A DNA stretch of 14,546 nucleotides from positions 1 through 14,546 of the forward strand of contig CAMBES010000019.1 of the NCBI GenBank assembly GCA_945865855.1, read 5' to 3'. Made by a program: the position numbers and the translations under genes. Source of the stretch: Rhizobium sp. Q54. Its GTDB lineage: Bacteria > Pseudomonadota > Alphaproteobacteria > Rickettsiales > UBA1997. Under the pieces are notes generated by a model. The model made no database searches, was not told where the DNA came from, and was given only the letters and a program-made list of their open reading frames with translations. Position 1 is the first letter of the stretch. Each line of letters opens with the position of its first letter. Positions 7,648 to 14,546 of this stretch are shown here, piece by piece.

Positions 7648-8430
7648 ATGAAAAAAATTTTTCTAATTTTTCTACTTCTCCCAAATCTAGCTCTGGCCAA
7701 TGCAGAATATGATTTGGAAGAGACAATAATCGAAACCAAAGCCCATCATCCCAAGCAAATGAAATGGGAATTTGACGGCGTTTTTGGCTCTGTCGATCGC
7801 GCATCAGCACAACGTGGTTACCAAGTTTACAAAGAAATTTGTTCAGCTTGTCATAGCTTGCGGCGCGTGGCTTACCGCAATCTTACCGAAATCGGATTTT
7901 CGGAGGATGAAGTAAAGCAAATTGCCTCAGAATTTTTAGTAAGTGATGGCCCGAATGATGATGGCGAAATGTTTGATCGCTCTGGCCTTCCTTCCGATAA
8001 ATTTGTTGGCCCTTACGCTAACGAACAAGCAGCTCGCTCATCTAACGGCGGCGCTTTACCACCAGATTTATCTTTGATTATTAAAGCTCGTCATGATGGC
8101 GCGAATTATGTTTATTCACTACTTACTGGCTTTGTCGATGCGCCAGATAATTTTCCTCTCGCCTCAGGCAAAAGCTATAATCCTTACTTCGAAGGCCGAC
8201 AAATTTCTATGCCAGCCCCAATCACTGACGACGTTCAAGTTGATTACCGCGACGGCACTTACGCAACCAAAGAACAAATGGTAATCGACGTCACCAATTT
8301 CTTGCAATGGGCGGCAGAACCAGAAGCCGAAGCAAGAAAAAAAATGGGCGTTCGCACAATGATCTTTCTCGGCATTTTGCTAATAATTTTGATCGCTGCC
8401 AAAAGAGCGGTTTGGAAAAAAGTTAAATAA
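7648..8430 (+). CDS. petC: PetC, cytochrome c1
   Basis: Cytochrome c1 accepts electrons from the Rieske protein and hands them to a soluble or membrane cytochrome c on the periplasmic side. The 260-residue precursor has a Sec signal peptide (Lys2-Lys3, a hydrophobic core, and a likely cut after the ALANA at 15-19). The covalent heme site is CSACH (65-69). The axial methionine is probably M188 in ISMPAPI, and a C-terminal membrane anchor spans about residues 238-253, ending in a basic tail. These are the family's expected parts in the expected order. The stop is separated from the nuoE ATG by one base, tying nuoE to the bc1 operon. Confidence 0.97.
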   Translation: MKKIFLIFLLLPNLALANAEYDLEETIIETKAHHPKQMKWEFDGVFGSVDRASAQRGYQVYKEICSACHSLRRVAYRNLTEIGFSEDEVKQIASEFLVSDGPNDDGEMFDRSGLPSDKFVGPYANEQAARSSNGGALPPDLSLIIKARHDGANYVYSLLTGFVDAPDNFPLASGKSYNPYFEGRQISMPAPITDDVQVDYRDGTYATKEQMVIDVTNFLQWAAEPEAEARKKMGVRTMIFLGILLIILIAAKRAVWKKVK

Positions 8431-8431
8431 C

Positions 8432-8959
8432 ATGTTCAAATTCAACGACGAAAACCAAGTTCAAAAGATTCTCGCCAAATATCCGGCTGAAAGAAAAAAA
8501 TCGGCAGTGATGCCATTGCTAGATTTGGCACAGCGGCAGAACGCAAATTGGATTTCGAAAGATGTGATCTCTTGCATCTCAGAAATTTTAGAAATGCCCG
8601 AGATTAAAGTTTACGAAGTCGCCAGTTTTTACACGATGTATAACTTAAAACCAGTTGGAAAATATTTGCTTCAATTCTGCCGCACCACGCCATGCATGCT
8701 TCGCGGCATTGATCAAATTATTAAAGACTGCAAAGAAAAACTCGGAATTGAAATGGACGCGACAACAATCGACGGGCTCTTCACTTTGAAAGAAGTCGAA
8801 TGTCTCGGTGCTTGCGTCAATGCGCCAATAGTGCAAATCAACGATGATTTCGCTGAAGATTTAACTTCAGAAAATTTCCTCAAAATTCTTGATGAATTAA
8901 AAGCCGGTAAGGCTTTCAAGGTTGGTTCGCAGACCGGCAGACAATGCTCGGCAGCTTAA
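8432..8959 (+). CDS. nuoE: NuoE, NADH-quinone oxidoreductase subunit E
   Basis: NuoE is the thioredoxin-like 2Fe-2S (N1a) subunit of complex I's NADH-dehydrogenase module and works with NuoF, which binds FMN and NADH. The 175-residue protein has all four cluster ligands in the usual spacing: C83 and C88 in CRTTPC, C124 and C128 in CLGAC. The N-terminal helical part (about 1-75) includes the conserved EVASFYTMYN segment. No other nuo gene is in the window; nuoE normally sits beside nuoD or nuoF. Here it follows petC by one base and precedes an ABC-F gene by six, so its expression should follow the bc1 operon. The related HoxE and formate-dehydrogenase gamma subunits are less likely given the absence of their partners. 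Confidence 0.95.
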   Translation: MFKFNDENQVQKILAKYPAERKKSAVMPLLDLAQRQNANWISKDVISCISEILEMPEIKVYEVASFYTMYNLKPVGKYLLQFCRTTPCMLRGIDQIIKDCKEKLGIEMDATTIDGLFTLKEVECLGACVNAPIVQINDDFAEDLTSENFLKILDELKAGKAFKVGSQTGRQCSAA

Positions 8960-8965
8960 AATAAA

Positions 8966-10456
8966 ATGATCAGAGCAAAAGACTTATCCATCTCCTTTTC
9001 CGGCCGCGAGGTTTTTTCGGAAGGAAATTTTATTATTAATTCGCGTGAAAAAGTTGGGCTTATTGGGCGCAATGGCAGCGGAAAATCGACTTTCCTCAAA
9101 TTAATTTTGAAGCAACTTGAGCCTGATTCTGGAATGGTTGAGATCCCGCGCGGATATCGCATTGGCCACTTAGAGCAACATATTCATTTCACTCACGAAA
9201 CTGTTCTCGATGAAATTTGTTCGATCCTTCCCGAAGATCGCGAGCATGAAGGTTGGAAAGGTGAAAATATCTTATACGGCCTGGGCTTTACTTACGACGA
9301 CCTCTACAAGGATCCAAAAAAATTCTCCGGCGGCTATCAGGTCAAATTAAACTTGGCGAAATTGCTTTTGATGGAGCCGCAAATGCTCTTGCTCGATGAA
9401 CCAACTAACTATCTCGACATTCACTCTATCCGCTGGCTAAAAGAATTTTTGCGCGAATGGGAGGGAGAAATAATTCTTATCACGCATGATCGCGGCTTCA
9501 TGGACAGCGTGATTACGCACACCCTTCTAATTCATCGCAATGCCTTCAAAAAAGTTTCTGGCAATACGCAGGGCGTGCGCGAAAAAATTGCGCTGGAAGA
9601 AGAAATTTACGAGAAAACTCGCGTTAACGAAGACAAGCAGAGACAAAAAACTCAGGAATGGATTGATCGCTTCGGGTCGAAAGCCAGTCAGGCGAGCCGC
9701 GTTCAATCACGCGTTAAAATGCTCGAGAAGCAGGACGTCAAAGAAAAAATGGTGCATGTGCAAACATTGGATTTTGAATTTAGTCATAATCCCTACACCA
9801 GCAAAGAAAACATGGTTGAGGCCGAAGCGATTTCTTTCGGATATAATCCCGAACATCTGCTGATCAAAAACCTTTCTTTCAAAATTGCTAATGGCGACAA
9901 AATTTGTGTGATTGGAAAAAATGGCAAAGGTAAATCAACCCTGCTTAAGCTTCTCACGCAAGATAACAAGCCGATCCACGGCAATATCAAAGTTAACGGC
10001 AAAACTGAAATCGGCTATTTTGGCCAGATGAATATTGATCGCCTCGACAATAATCGCTCGGTTTACGAAGAGCTGCAAAAGGTCGACGAAAAACTTACAC
10101 AAAACAGAGTGCGTCAAGTTTGTAGCAACATGATGTTTTCGAATGACCTCTCGAATAAAAAAATTGGCGTACTTTCTGGCGGCGAAAAAAGTCGCGTGAT
10201 GCTCGGAAAAATTTTACTGAAAGGCGCAAATTTACTTCTTCTCGACGAGCCAACAAATCACTTAGACATGGAATCTTGCGAGTCACTTTTAGAGGCGATA
10301 AAAAGCTTTGAAGGCGCTGTGGTTACGGTTACGCATGATGAACTTTTCCTCCACAAAATCGCCAATAAACTCGTTGTTTTCGATGATAACAAGACATTCA
10401 CTTTTGAAGATTCTTACGAGTTCTTCTTGAAGAGAATTGGCTGGAAAGATCATTAA
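8966..10456 (+). CDS. ABC-F family ATPase, probable ribosome-associated translation factor
   Basis: Two ABC ATPase domains are fused in one chain with no membrane segment, which is the ABC-F layout; these proteins act on ribosomes and are not transporters. Domain 1 has Walker A GRNGSGKST (34-42), a signature starting FSGGYQ and Walker B LLLDEPTNYLD. Domain 2 has GKNGKGKST (317-325), LSGGEKSR and LLLDEPTNHLD. Between them is a charged helical linker containing SKASQASRVQSR, the type of segment that contacts P-site tRNA. At 496 residues it is shorter than EttA or Uup, lacking Uup's C-terminal coiled coil. I do not assign it to EttA, Uup, YbiT or YheS. It ends the petABC-nuoE run, 58 bases before the tRNA gene. 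No promoter of its own is evident. Confidence 0.93.
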   Translation: MIRAKDLSISFSGREVFSEGNFIINSREKVGLIGRNGSGKSTFLKLILKQLEPDSGMVEIPRGYRIGHLEQHIHFTHETVLDEICSILPEDREHEGWKGENILYGLGFTYDDLYKDPKKFSGGYQVKLNLAKLLLMEPQMLLLDEPTNYLDIHSIRWLKEFLREWEGEIILITHDRGFMDSVITHTLLIHRNAFKKVSGNTQGVREKIALEEEIYEKTRVNEDKQRQKTQEWIDRFGSKASQASRVQSRVKMLEKQDVKEKMVHVQTLDFEFSHNPYTSKENMVEAEAISFGYNPEHLLIKNLSFKIANGDKICVIGKNGKGKSTLLKLLTQDNKPIHGNIKVNGKTEIGYFGQMNIDRLDNNRSVYEELQKVDEKLTQNRVRQVCSNMMFSNDLSNKKIGVLSGGEKSRVMLGKILLKGANLLLLDEPTNHLDMESCESLLEAIKSFEGAVVTVTHDELFLHKIANKLVVFDDNKTFTFEDSYEFFLKRIGWKDH

Positions 10457-10513
10457 TTTTCGCTGCTCTTTTTGCCATTTCCGCAAAGGCTAAAAGTAAC
10501 GATTTAAATACAC

Positions 10514-10589
10514 GGACTTGTAGCTCAGTTGGTAGAGCAGCTGACTCTTAATCAGTAGGTCGGCGGTTCGAATCCGCCCAAGTCCACCA
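10514..10589 (+). tRNA. tRNA-Lys (anticodon CTT)
   Basis: A complete 76-base cloverleaf. The acceptor stem GGACTTG pairs perfectly with CAAGTCC. The D-arm contains AGTTGGTA, and the anticodon stem GCTGA/TCAGT closes the loop CTCTTAA, placing CTT at positions 34-36, which reads AAG (lysine). The T-stem is GGCGG/CCGCC with the loop TTCGAAT. A discriminator A is followed by an encoded CCA at 10587-10589. All stems are intact, so it should be functional. Confidence 0.98.
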
Positions 10590-10637
10590 ATCCTAGCGAG
10601 GCTTCAGCCAAATTATCCTCCTTAAAAAACACCTCTG

Positions 10638-10657
10638 TGGGGCACTCTTGGGGCACT
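10638..10657 (+). repeat. Paired direct repeat TGGGGCACT, 11-bp period, in the tRNA-Lys 3' flank
   Basis: TGGGGCACT occurs at 10638-10646 and again at 10649-10657, one helical turn apart, 49 bases downstream of the tRNA CCA. G-rich direct repeats of this kind beside a tRNA 3' end resemble arm-type binding sites of tyrosine integrases. No integrase gene is in the window. They could equally be operator half-sites for the downstream mntP. Confidence 0.5.
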
Positions 10658-10665
10658 AAAATACA

Positions 10666-10697
10666 AAAAACCGCACCAATTAGCGCAGAAGGTTTTT
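10666..10697 (+). terminator. Weak possible intrinsic terminator after tRNA-Lys
   Basis: AAAAACC (10666-10672) is complementary to GGTTTTT (10691-10697) across an 18-base loop. The stem is A/T-dominated and the T-run is part of it, so it could act in either direction, but it is weak. It would separate tRNA-Lys from mntP. Confidence 0.25.
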
Positions 10698-10716
10698 GTT
10701 CCTCATTTTTTTATTC

Positions 10717-11274
10717 ATGCATCTAAGTTTCGAAGTACTAATCGTTGGTTTAATTCTAAGTGCCGACTCTTTTTCTGCTGCGGTTGCAATGGGGCTTCGA
10801 CCATTTTCCAAAAAGGATGCAATTAAATTTGCTGCTTCATCAGGGATAGCGGAAGCCTTGTTTGCTTTAATCGGTGCAATGGCGGGAGCTCACTTGATTA
10901 GCAAGTTGAAATCGGTTGACCATTGGATTGCATTTGCACTGCTTACCGGGGTTGCTCTTCACATGGCTTACGAAGGTGTTAGTGATTTGCTTAGCAAAGA
11001 GGCAAAAATAGAAAAATTAGATTTTCACAGCTTCACCAAAGTTTTAATCGTCTCTTTTGCAACAAGTCTAGACGCCTTTGGGGTTGGAATAGGACTGGGC
11101 GTAGCAGAAAAGCCCATCCTTTCCTATATTATTTCAATTGGGTTTTGGGCATTTATTTCGACGATTGCTGGTCTTTATTTAGCCAGAAAGCTTTCCAAAA
11201 AATCTGGCCCAATTGTTACTTTGTTGGGGTCGATTGTTTTAGGAATAATGGCGTTTCAAATGTTAAAAATTTGA
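10717..11274 (+). CDS. mntP: MntP-family manganese exporter
   Basis: MntP proteins are six-helix inner-membrane exporters that protect the cell from excess Mn(II). The 185-residue product matches the 188-residue E. coli protein in length and in its two internally repeated halves: SADSFSAAVAMG with D17, and ATSLDAFGVGIGLG with D119. These correspond to the acidic residues at D16 and D118 of E. coli MntP. The ATG at 10717 gives the family N-terminus; an in-frame TTG at 10696 would add seven residues and is less likely. Codon use differs from its neighbours: Gly codons are GGG 6, GGA 4, GGT 4, GGC 2, against GGC 12 and GGG 2 of 26 in petB, and no CGC Arg codon is used. It is the only complete gene here ending in TGA. 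This suggests acquisition by transfer. Confidence 0.9.
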   Translation: MHLSFEVLIVGLILSADSFSAAVAMGLRPFSKKDAIKFAASSGIAEALFALIGAMAGAHLISKLKSVDHWIAFALLTGVALHMAYEGVSDLLSKEAKIEKLDFHSFTKVLIVSFATSLDAFGVGIGLGVAEKPILSYIISIGFWAFISTIAGLYLARKLSKKSGPIVTLLGSIVLGIMAFQMLKI

Positions 11275-11383
11275 TTCTTTGTCAGCCGAGATCGCTAAAC
11301 TTCGCAAACAATTCTCGCTTTTTTCTGATACTTCAAAATCGATCAATTTTCTTATCAAAAGCGGAATGCTGGCTCAAATAATT

Positions 11384-11408
11384 GCCTTTATTCTTAATGA
11401 GGCTTTTT
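11384..11408 (+). terminator. Intrinsic terminator downstream of mntP
   Basis: GCCT (11384-11387) pairs with AGGC (11400-11403). An inner ATT/AAT stem closes a CTT loop, with a small internal loop between the two stems, and five T residues follow at 11404-11408. It lies 110 bases after the mntP stop and is oriented to end that transcript. On the other strand the T-run is poorer, so it is less likely to serve the convergent gene. Confidence 0.6.
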
Positions 11409-11489
11409 AGAAGAATTTTTTGGACCGCTGAAATCTTGGTCTCAACCCCCAATTAAGATCTGCCGCATCATTTCTGAGTGCTAACCTAA

Positions 11490-12026
11490 CTAGTAATTCG
11501 GTCGTAAAACCTGCGATAATCTCACCAACATTTTATCTAAACCATCTCTTGTCGACTTAATCATCTCAAGGGTTACTGGCACCTCTCCATCGCCATTTGG
11601 ATTTTGGATCGAAGTGCGTTTTGCCGCGGCATTCAACAACTTATCAGAATAATCTGTCATCGGAGTGAGCGCAAATTCAGAGTCGCTTTTTTTCATTTCC
11701 GCGCGCAGTAAATTTAATTTATTTTCCACTCTTTCGCATCTTGGAATAGCGCGCGAATTCCAGGCTTGCTCTGCGCAAAGCCAAACTTCTCTTTGATATT
11801 CTTGAGCCAGAACAAATCTTTGTTTCATAATATCAATCAACTGAGCTTTATCTTCAGCTTTAGTTAGTCCGAACTGTTGCCAAAATTTGTTATATTCTTC
11901 TCTGCTCACCGGACCAGATCCGGTTGCAATTTGTTGCACCACTGAATTCAAAGCAGATGTGTTTATATCTTGCGCTGCGGCATTTGCTGATAAAAAAATC
12001 AGAAAAAGAATTTGGAAAATTTTCAT
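11490..12026 (-). CDS. Secreted periplasmic protein of unknown function
   Basis: I do not recognise a family. The 178-residue precursor begins with a typical Sec signal peptide (Lys2, hydrophobic core at 3-12, likely cut after the Ala run at 16-18). The mature part is mostly polar and predicted helical, with an aromatic patch YNKFWQQFG (45-53). Its two cysteines, C84 and C97, are 13 apart and could form a disulfide in the periplasm. There is no lipobox, membrane anchor or catalytic motif that I can see. The gene starts two bases after the priA stop and is therefore almost certainly translated from the priA transcript, but a DNA-replication role is unlikely for an exported protein. It is convergent with mntP. 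The open frame, signal peptide and codon use make it a real gene. Confidence 0.75.
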   Translation of the reverse strand: MKIFQILFLIFLSANAAAQDINTSALNSVVQQIATGSGPVSREEYNKFWQQFGLTKAEDKAQLIDIMKQRFVLAQEYQREVWLCAEQAWNSRAIPRCERVENKLNLLRAEMKKSDSEFALTPMTDYSDKLLNAAAKRTSIQNPNGDGEVPVTLEMIKSTRDGLDKMLVRLSQVLRPNY

Positions 12027-12028
12027 TT

Positions 12029-13999
12029 TTAAAGAGGGTCAATATCGATTCGCATTCGAATCGAATTAGGAATTTCAATGCTTAAGATCACGTCAGAAAT
12101 TAATTTCTGCAAATTAATTTTACGCTCAGTTTTTAAATTTACTAAAAAGTGGTGACGATTTTTTAAGCGTTGAAGTGGCGCCGGTGCAGGTCCAAAGATT
12201 TCAATTTTTTCACTCGCCGGAAAATTTTTGATTAATTTTTTAGCAAAATTTTTCGCTTCGCTTTCAACAAAAGAACTTACTTCAAACTTGGCCATCCTTG
12301 CGAATGGCGGGAGTTCAAGGTTTTGACGATTCTTGATTTCAAAATCGTAAAAAGATTTTTTGTCATTTTTTAACAGCTGACCAAATAAGAAATTCTCTGG
12401 ATTATAAGTTTGAATCATCACCCTTCCTTGCTCACTTCTTCTGCCAGCGCGACCGATTACTTGCGTTAAAATTTGATAGGCTTTTTCAAGCGCGCGTAGC
12501 TCAGAAGAATAAAGCAAACCATCAGCGTCGATGATTCCGACAAGAGTGAGATCAGGAAAATCGTGACCTTTTGTGACCATCTGCGTTCCGATAATTACAT
12601 CAATTTCGCGACCTAAAATTTTTTCAACTAATTCGTCAACATCGGAAAAACTTGTTACATTGTCACTCGTAACCAAAGCAATTCGCGCTGCAGGAAAACT
12701 ATTTCTTACCTCCTCTGCGAGCTTCTCAACGCCGGCGCCAAGACCGATCAAACTATCTTTCTCGCCACAAAATTTACACTCTATTGTCGGCCTTTCGTGA
12801 TGACCGCAATGATGACAAATGAGCTGATTTTTTGACTTGTGCAGCACAAGATGAAAATCGCAGTCCGAGCAATCATATTTCTTCCCGCAAGTCTTACAAA
12901 GCGTTACTGGTGCGTATCCGCGACGATTTAAAAAAAGCATTGTCTGCTTTTTTTGTATCAAATTTTGTGTAATTTCTGCGCGTAATTTTTGCGAAAGAAA
13001 TTGACCACTTGGCAATTTTTCTCGCCGCAAATCGATTAATTCGATTTCATTTTTTGCGCCAAATTTTTGTTCTAAAATAAAATGCTGATACTTGCCCAAA
13101 AGCGCATTTGAGTAAGTCTCAAGCGCTGGCGTTGCCGAAGATAAAATCACCGGAAATTTTTCTAAATTAGCTTTGACGATCGCCATGTCGCGCGCATGAA
13201 AATTAAAAACATCTTCTTGTTTAAAAGATGAATCATGCTCTTCATCAACAACGATTAGTTGTAAGTTTTTGAAAGGCAGAAGAAGGGCTGAGCGTGCGCC
13301 AATTAAGACTTTAACCGACCCCTCAACAACGCCGTAAAAAATTTCTCTTCTCTCTTTTTGCGAAATTTTTGAATGCCAAAGTGCTGGCTTGAATTTAAAT
13401 TGCTCTTCGAAGCGAAGCAGTAATTGCGAGGTGAGAGCGATCTCGGGAAGAAGAATTAGAATCTGCGCTTCCAGATTTTGTGTAAGGATTCTCGCAATTA
13501 GCGCAAAATAAATTTCAGTTTTTCCCGAACCAGTAACGCCATCAATAAGACTAACTCCCTTCGATGAGCTCAAGGTTGCGAGTTCATCAAAAATTTCCCG
13601 CTGCTTTGGCAATAATTTTCTTAGAGAAAATTTTTCTGGTTCGATTTTTTGTTCGAGGCCTTTCGACAATTTTTTTGTTTTGTCTGAATTTAAAATCCCA
13701 ATAAAAGCTCGCAACACCAGGCCTCGGCTAGCAAGGTTGTAAGTCGCAATCACCTCAATAAATTTTAACTGATTTTTGCTAAACTTTACCCGCGAATTTA
13801 TTACCAGAATTTTTTTTATCTTCGCTTCCGCAAGCTTTTCTGGCGCAGATTTTTTGATCTCAACAATCACGCCCCAGATCTCTTTTCTACCGAACTGAAC
13901 TTTCACCACATCGCCAATTTCAACCTCTTCTTCTGCCTTATAAGTAAAGGCTTCGTCCAAAGCTAACGGCAATAAAACTTGGGCGAAAACTTCTGACAT
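12029..13999 (-). CDS. priA: PriA, primosomal replication restart helicase
   Basis: PriA recognises stalled replication forks and reloads the replisome; it is a 3'-5' superfamily 2 DNA helicase. The 656-residue protein opens with the 3'-end-binding domain (about 1-100). Helicase motif I is TGSGKT (156-161) and motif II is DEEH (252-255), followed by the aromatic-rich loop. Eight zinc-binding cysteines are present: C368, C371, C377, C380, C395, C398, C408 and C411. The C-terminal helicase lobe includes GTQMVTKGHDFP and QVIGRAGRR. It is shorter than the 732-residue E. coli protein, but no motif is missing. The ATG at 13999 has no Shine-Dalgarno sequence. It diverges from the transaldolase-like gene across 75 bases, as is often seen in alphaproteobacteria, and is followed by the secreted protein gene. 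Confidence 0.97.
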   Translation of the reverse strand: MSEVFAQVLLPLALDEAFTYKAEEEVEIGDVVKVQFGRKEIWGVIVEIKKSAPEKLAEAKIKKILVINSRVKFSKNQLKFIEVIATYNLASRGLVLRAFIGILNSDKTKKLSKGLEQKIEPEKFSLRKLLPKQREIFDELATLSSSKGVSLIDGVTGSGKTEIYFALIARILTQNLEAQILILLPEIALTSQLLLRFEEQFKFKPALWHSKISQKERREIFYGVVEGSVKVLIGARSALLLPFKNLQLIVVDEEHDSSFKQEDVFNFHARDMAIVKANLEKFPVILSSATPALETYSNALLGKYQHFILEQKFGAKNEIELIDLRREKLPSGQFLSQKLRAEITQNLIQKKQTMLFLNRRGYAPVTLCKTCGKKYDCSDCDFHLVLHKSKNQLICHHCGHHERPTIECKFCGEKDSLIGLGAGVEKLAEEVRNSFPAARIALVTSDNVTSFSDVDELVEKILGREIDVIIGTQMVTKGHDFPDLTLVGIIDADGLLYSSELRALEKAYQILTQVIGRAGRRSEQGRVMIQTYNPENFLFGQLLKNDKKSFYDFEIKNRQNLELPPFARMAKFEVSSFVESEAKNFAKKLIKNFPASEKIEIFGPAPAPLQRLKNRHHFLVNLKTERKINLQKLISDVILSIEIPNSIRMRIDIDPL

Positions 14000-14074
14000 G
14001 ATTTGTTGATTTAAGAGATCGGGATCGATTAATTTCGCACTCTACTTTTTCCAAAATTCAATTTCAAAACTTCC

Positions 14075-14546
14075 ATGAAATTTTTTATCGACTCTGCCGA
14101 AATTGCTGAAATCAAAGAACTCGCTGCTTACGGCCTGCTTGATGGCGTTACAACTAATCCAAGTTTAATCGCAAAATCTGGGCGCGATTTTAAAGAGGTA
14201 ATCGCGGAAATTTGCTCTGTTGTTGAAGGCCCAGTTAGTGCCGAAGTGGCAGCAACCGATTTTGAAAATATGGTTCGCGAAGGAGAAATTCTTAGCAAGA
14301 TCGCTAAAAATGTTTGTATCAAATTACCGCTAACAATGGACGGACTCAAGGCTTGCAAATATTTCTCAAACAAATGAATTCAAACAAATGTCACGCTTTG
14401 TTTTTCTGCAGCTCAAGCAATTTTAGTTGCAAAAGCTGGTGCAACTTTCGTTTCTCCATTCGTGGGAAGGCTTGATGATATTGGCCAAGATGGCCTTTCT
14501 CTAATCGAAGAAATTTGCCAAATTTATTCAAACTATCCGGCTTTTA
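14075..14546 (+). pseudogene. tal: Small transaldolase (TalC/FSA family) interrupted by an in-frame TGA (3' end beyond window)
   Basis: This family makes or breaks sedoheptulose-7-phosphate or fructose-6-phosphate through a Schiff-base lysine in the pentose phosphate pathway. Residues 1-100 fit the family: MKFFIDSA start, DGVTTNPSLIAKSG (23-36) and the catalytic lysine K83 in CIKLPLT. Codon 101 (14375-14377) is TGA. The same frame then continues with clear family sequence: TNVTLCFSAAQA, then GATFVSPFVGRLDDIG, to the window edge at codon 157. Relatives have Gly at position 101 in an E/K-G-I-type segment, so a single G-to-T change (GGA to TGA) explains the stop; there is no frameshift. No in-frame ATG, GTG or TTG with a ribosome binding site restarts the second half. 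It could be a recent pseudogene, a sequencing error or readthrough. About 60 residues are outside the window. Confidence 0.85.

Noticed and set aside
10472..10502. Promoter for tRNA-Lys (TTGCCA and TAACGA)
   Set aside because: Spacing of 19 bases and a poor -10 box make it too weak to call.
10590..10716. yybP-ykoY manganese riboswitch upstream of mntP
   Set aside because: I could not find the conserved loop sequences or the paired stems of that riboswitch in this short stretch.
11279..11410. 43-codon TTG-started frame after mntP with a protein-like, amphipathic translation
   Set aside because: It has no Shine-Dalgarno sequence or ATG, and its end runs through the mntP terminator hairpin. 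It could be the remnant of a lost gene, but nothing identifies it.
14075..14546. TGA read as glycine throughout this genome (as in Gracilibacteria)
   Set aside because: No other gene here has an in-frame TGA, glycine is encoded by normal codons, and mntP ends at TGA at the expected family length.

Overview
This window comes from an AT-rich alphaproteobacterium. That is inferred from the gene content: a petA-petB-petC cytochrome bc1 operon, ThyX-type thymidylate synthase, ExoD, and priA divergent from a small transaldolase gene. A small-genome lineage related to the Rickettsiales or Holosporales is possible, but the sequence alone cannot settle it. Coding density is high. Almost no start codon has a Shine-Dalgarno sequence, and 12 of 13 complete protein genes end in TAA or TAG.

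Layout. Bases 1-1464 (minus strand) hold the first 488 codons of uvrC, which runs off the left edge. Diverging from it are thyX, a 57-residue tatA with a consensus ribosome binding site, and exoD. A 340-base non-coding stretch follows, with a candidate promoter and a C-rich, G-poor leader. It precedes rho, whose product carries an unusual Ser/Asn/Gln/Thr/Pro-rich N-terminal extension of about 106 residues. Next come dut and a tightly packed run: petA, petB, petC (complete bc1 complex), nuoE (complex I subunit) and an ABC-F ATPase gene, with gaps of 1-30 bases. A complete tRNA-Lys(CTT) follows at 10514-10589. Its 3' flank holds two TGGGGCACT direct repeats spaced 11 bp apart. After these comes mntP, a manganese exporter gene with codon use unlike its neighbours and a likely intrinsic terminator. 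On the minus strand, priA is followed two bases later by a small secreted protein of unknown function. Diverging from priA is a transaldolase-like gene interrupted by an in-frame TGA where a Gly codon is expected. It runs off the right edge.

How the genes relate. PetABC moves electrons from quinol to cytochrome c and NuoE feeds the same chain through complex I, so the operon is mainly respiratory. PetA has a twin-arginine signal, and TatA, a pore component of that export route, is encoded 3.2 kb upstream. Dut makes dUMP, the substrate of ThyX. UvrC and PriA serve DNA repair and replication restart, and Rho ends transcription.

No clearly new multi-gene system is visible. The points most worth a second look are the nonsense codon in the transaldolase gene, the prion-like Rho extension with its possible rut-like leader, nuoE placed with petABC, and the tRNA-flanking repeats next to an atypical mntP.
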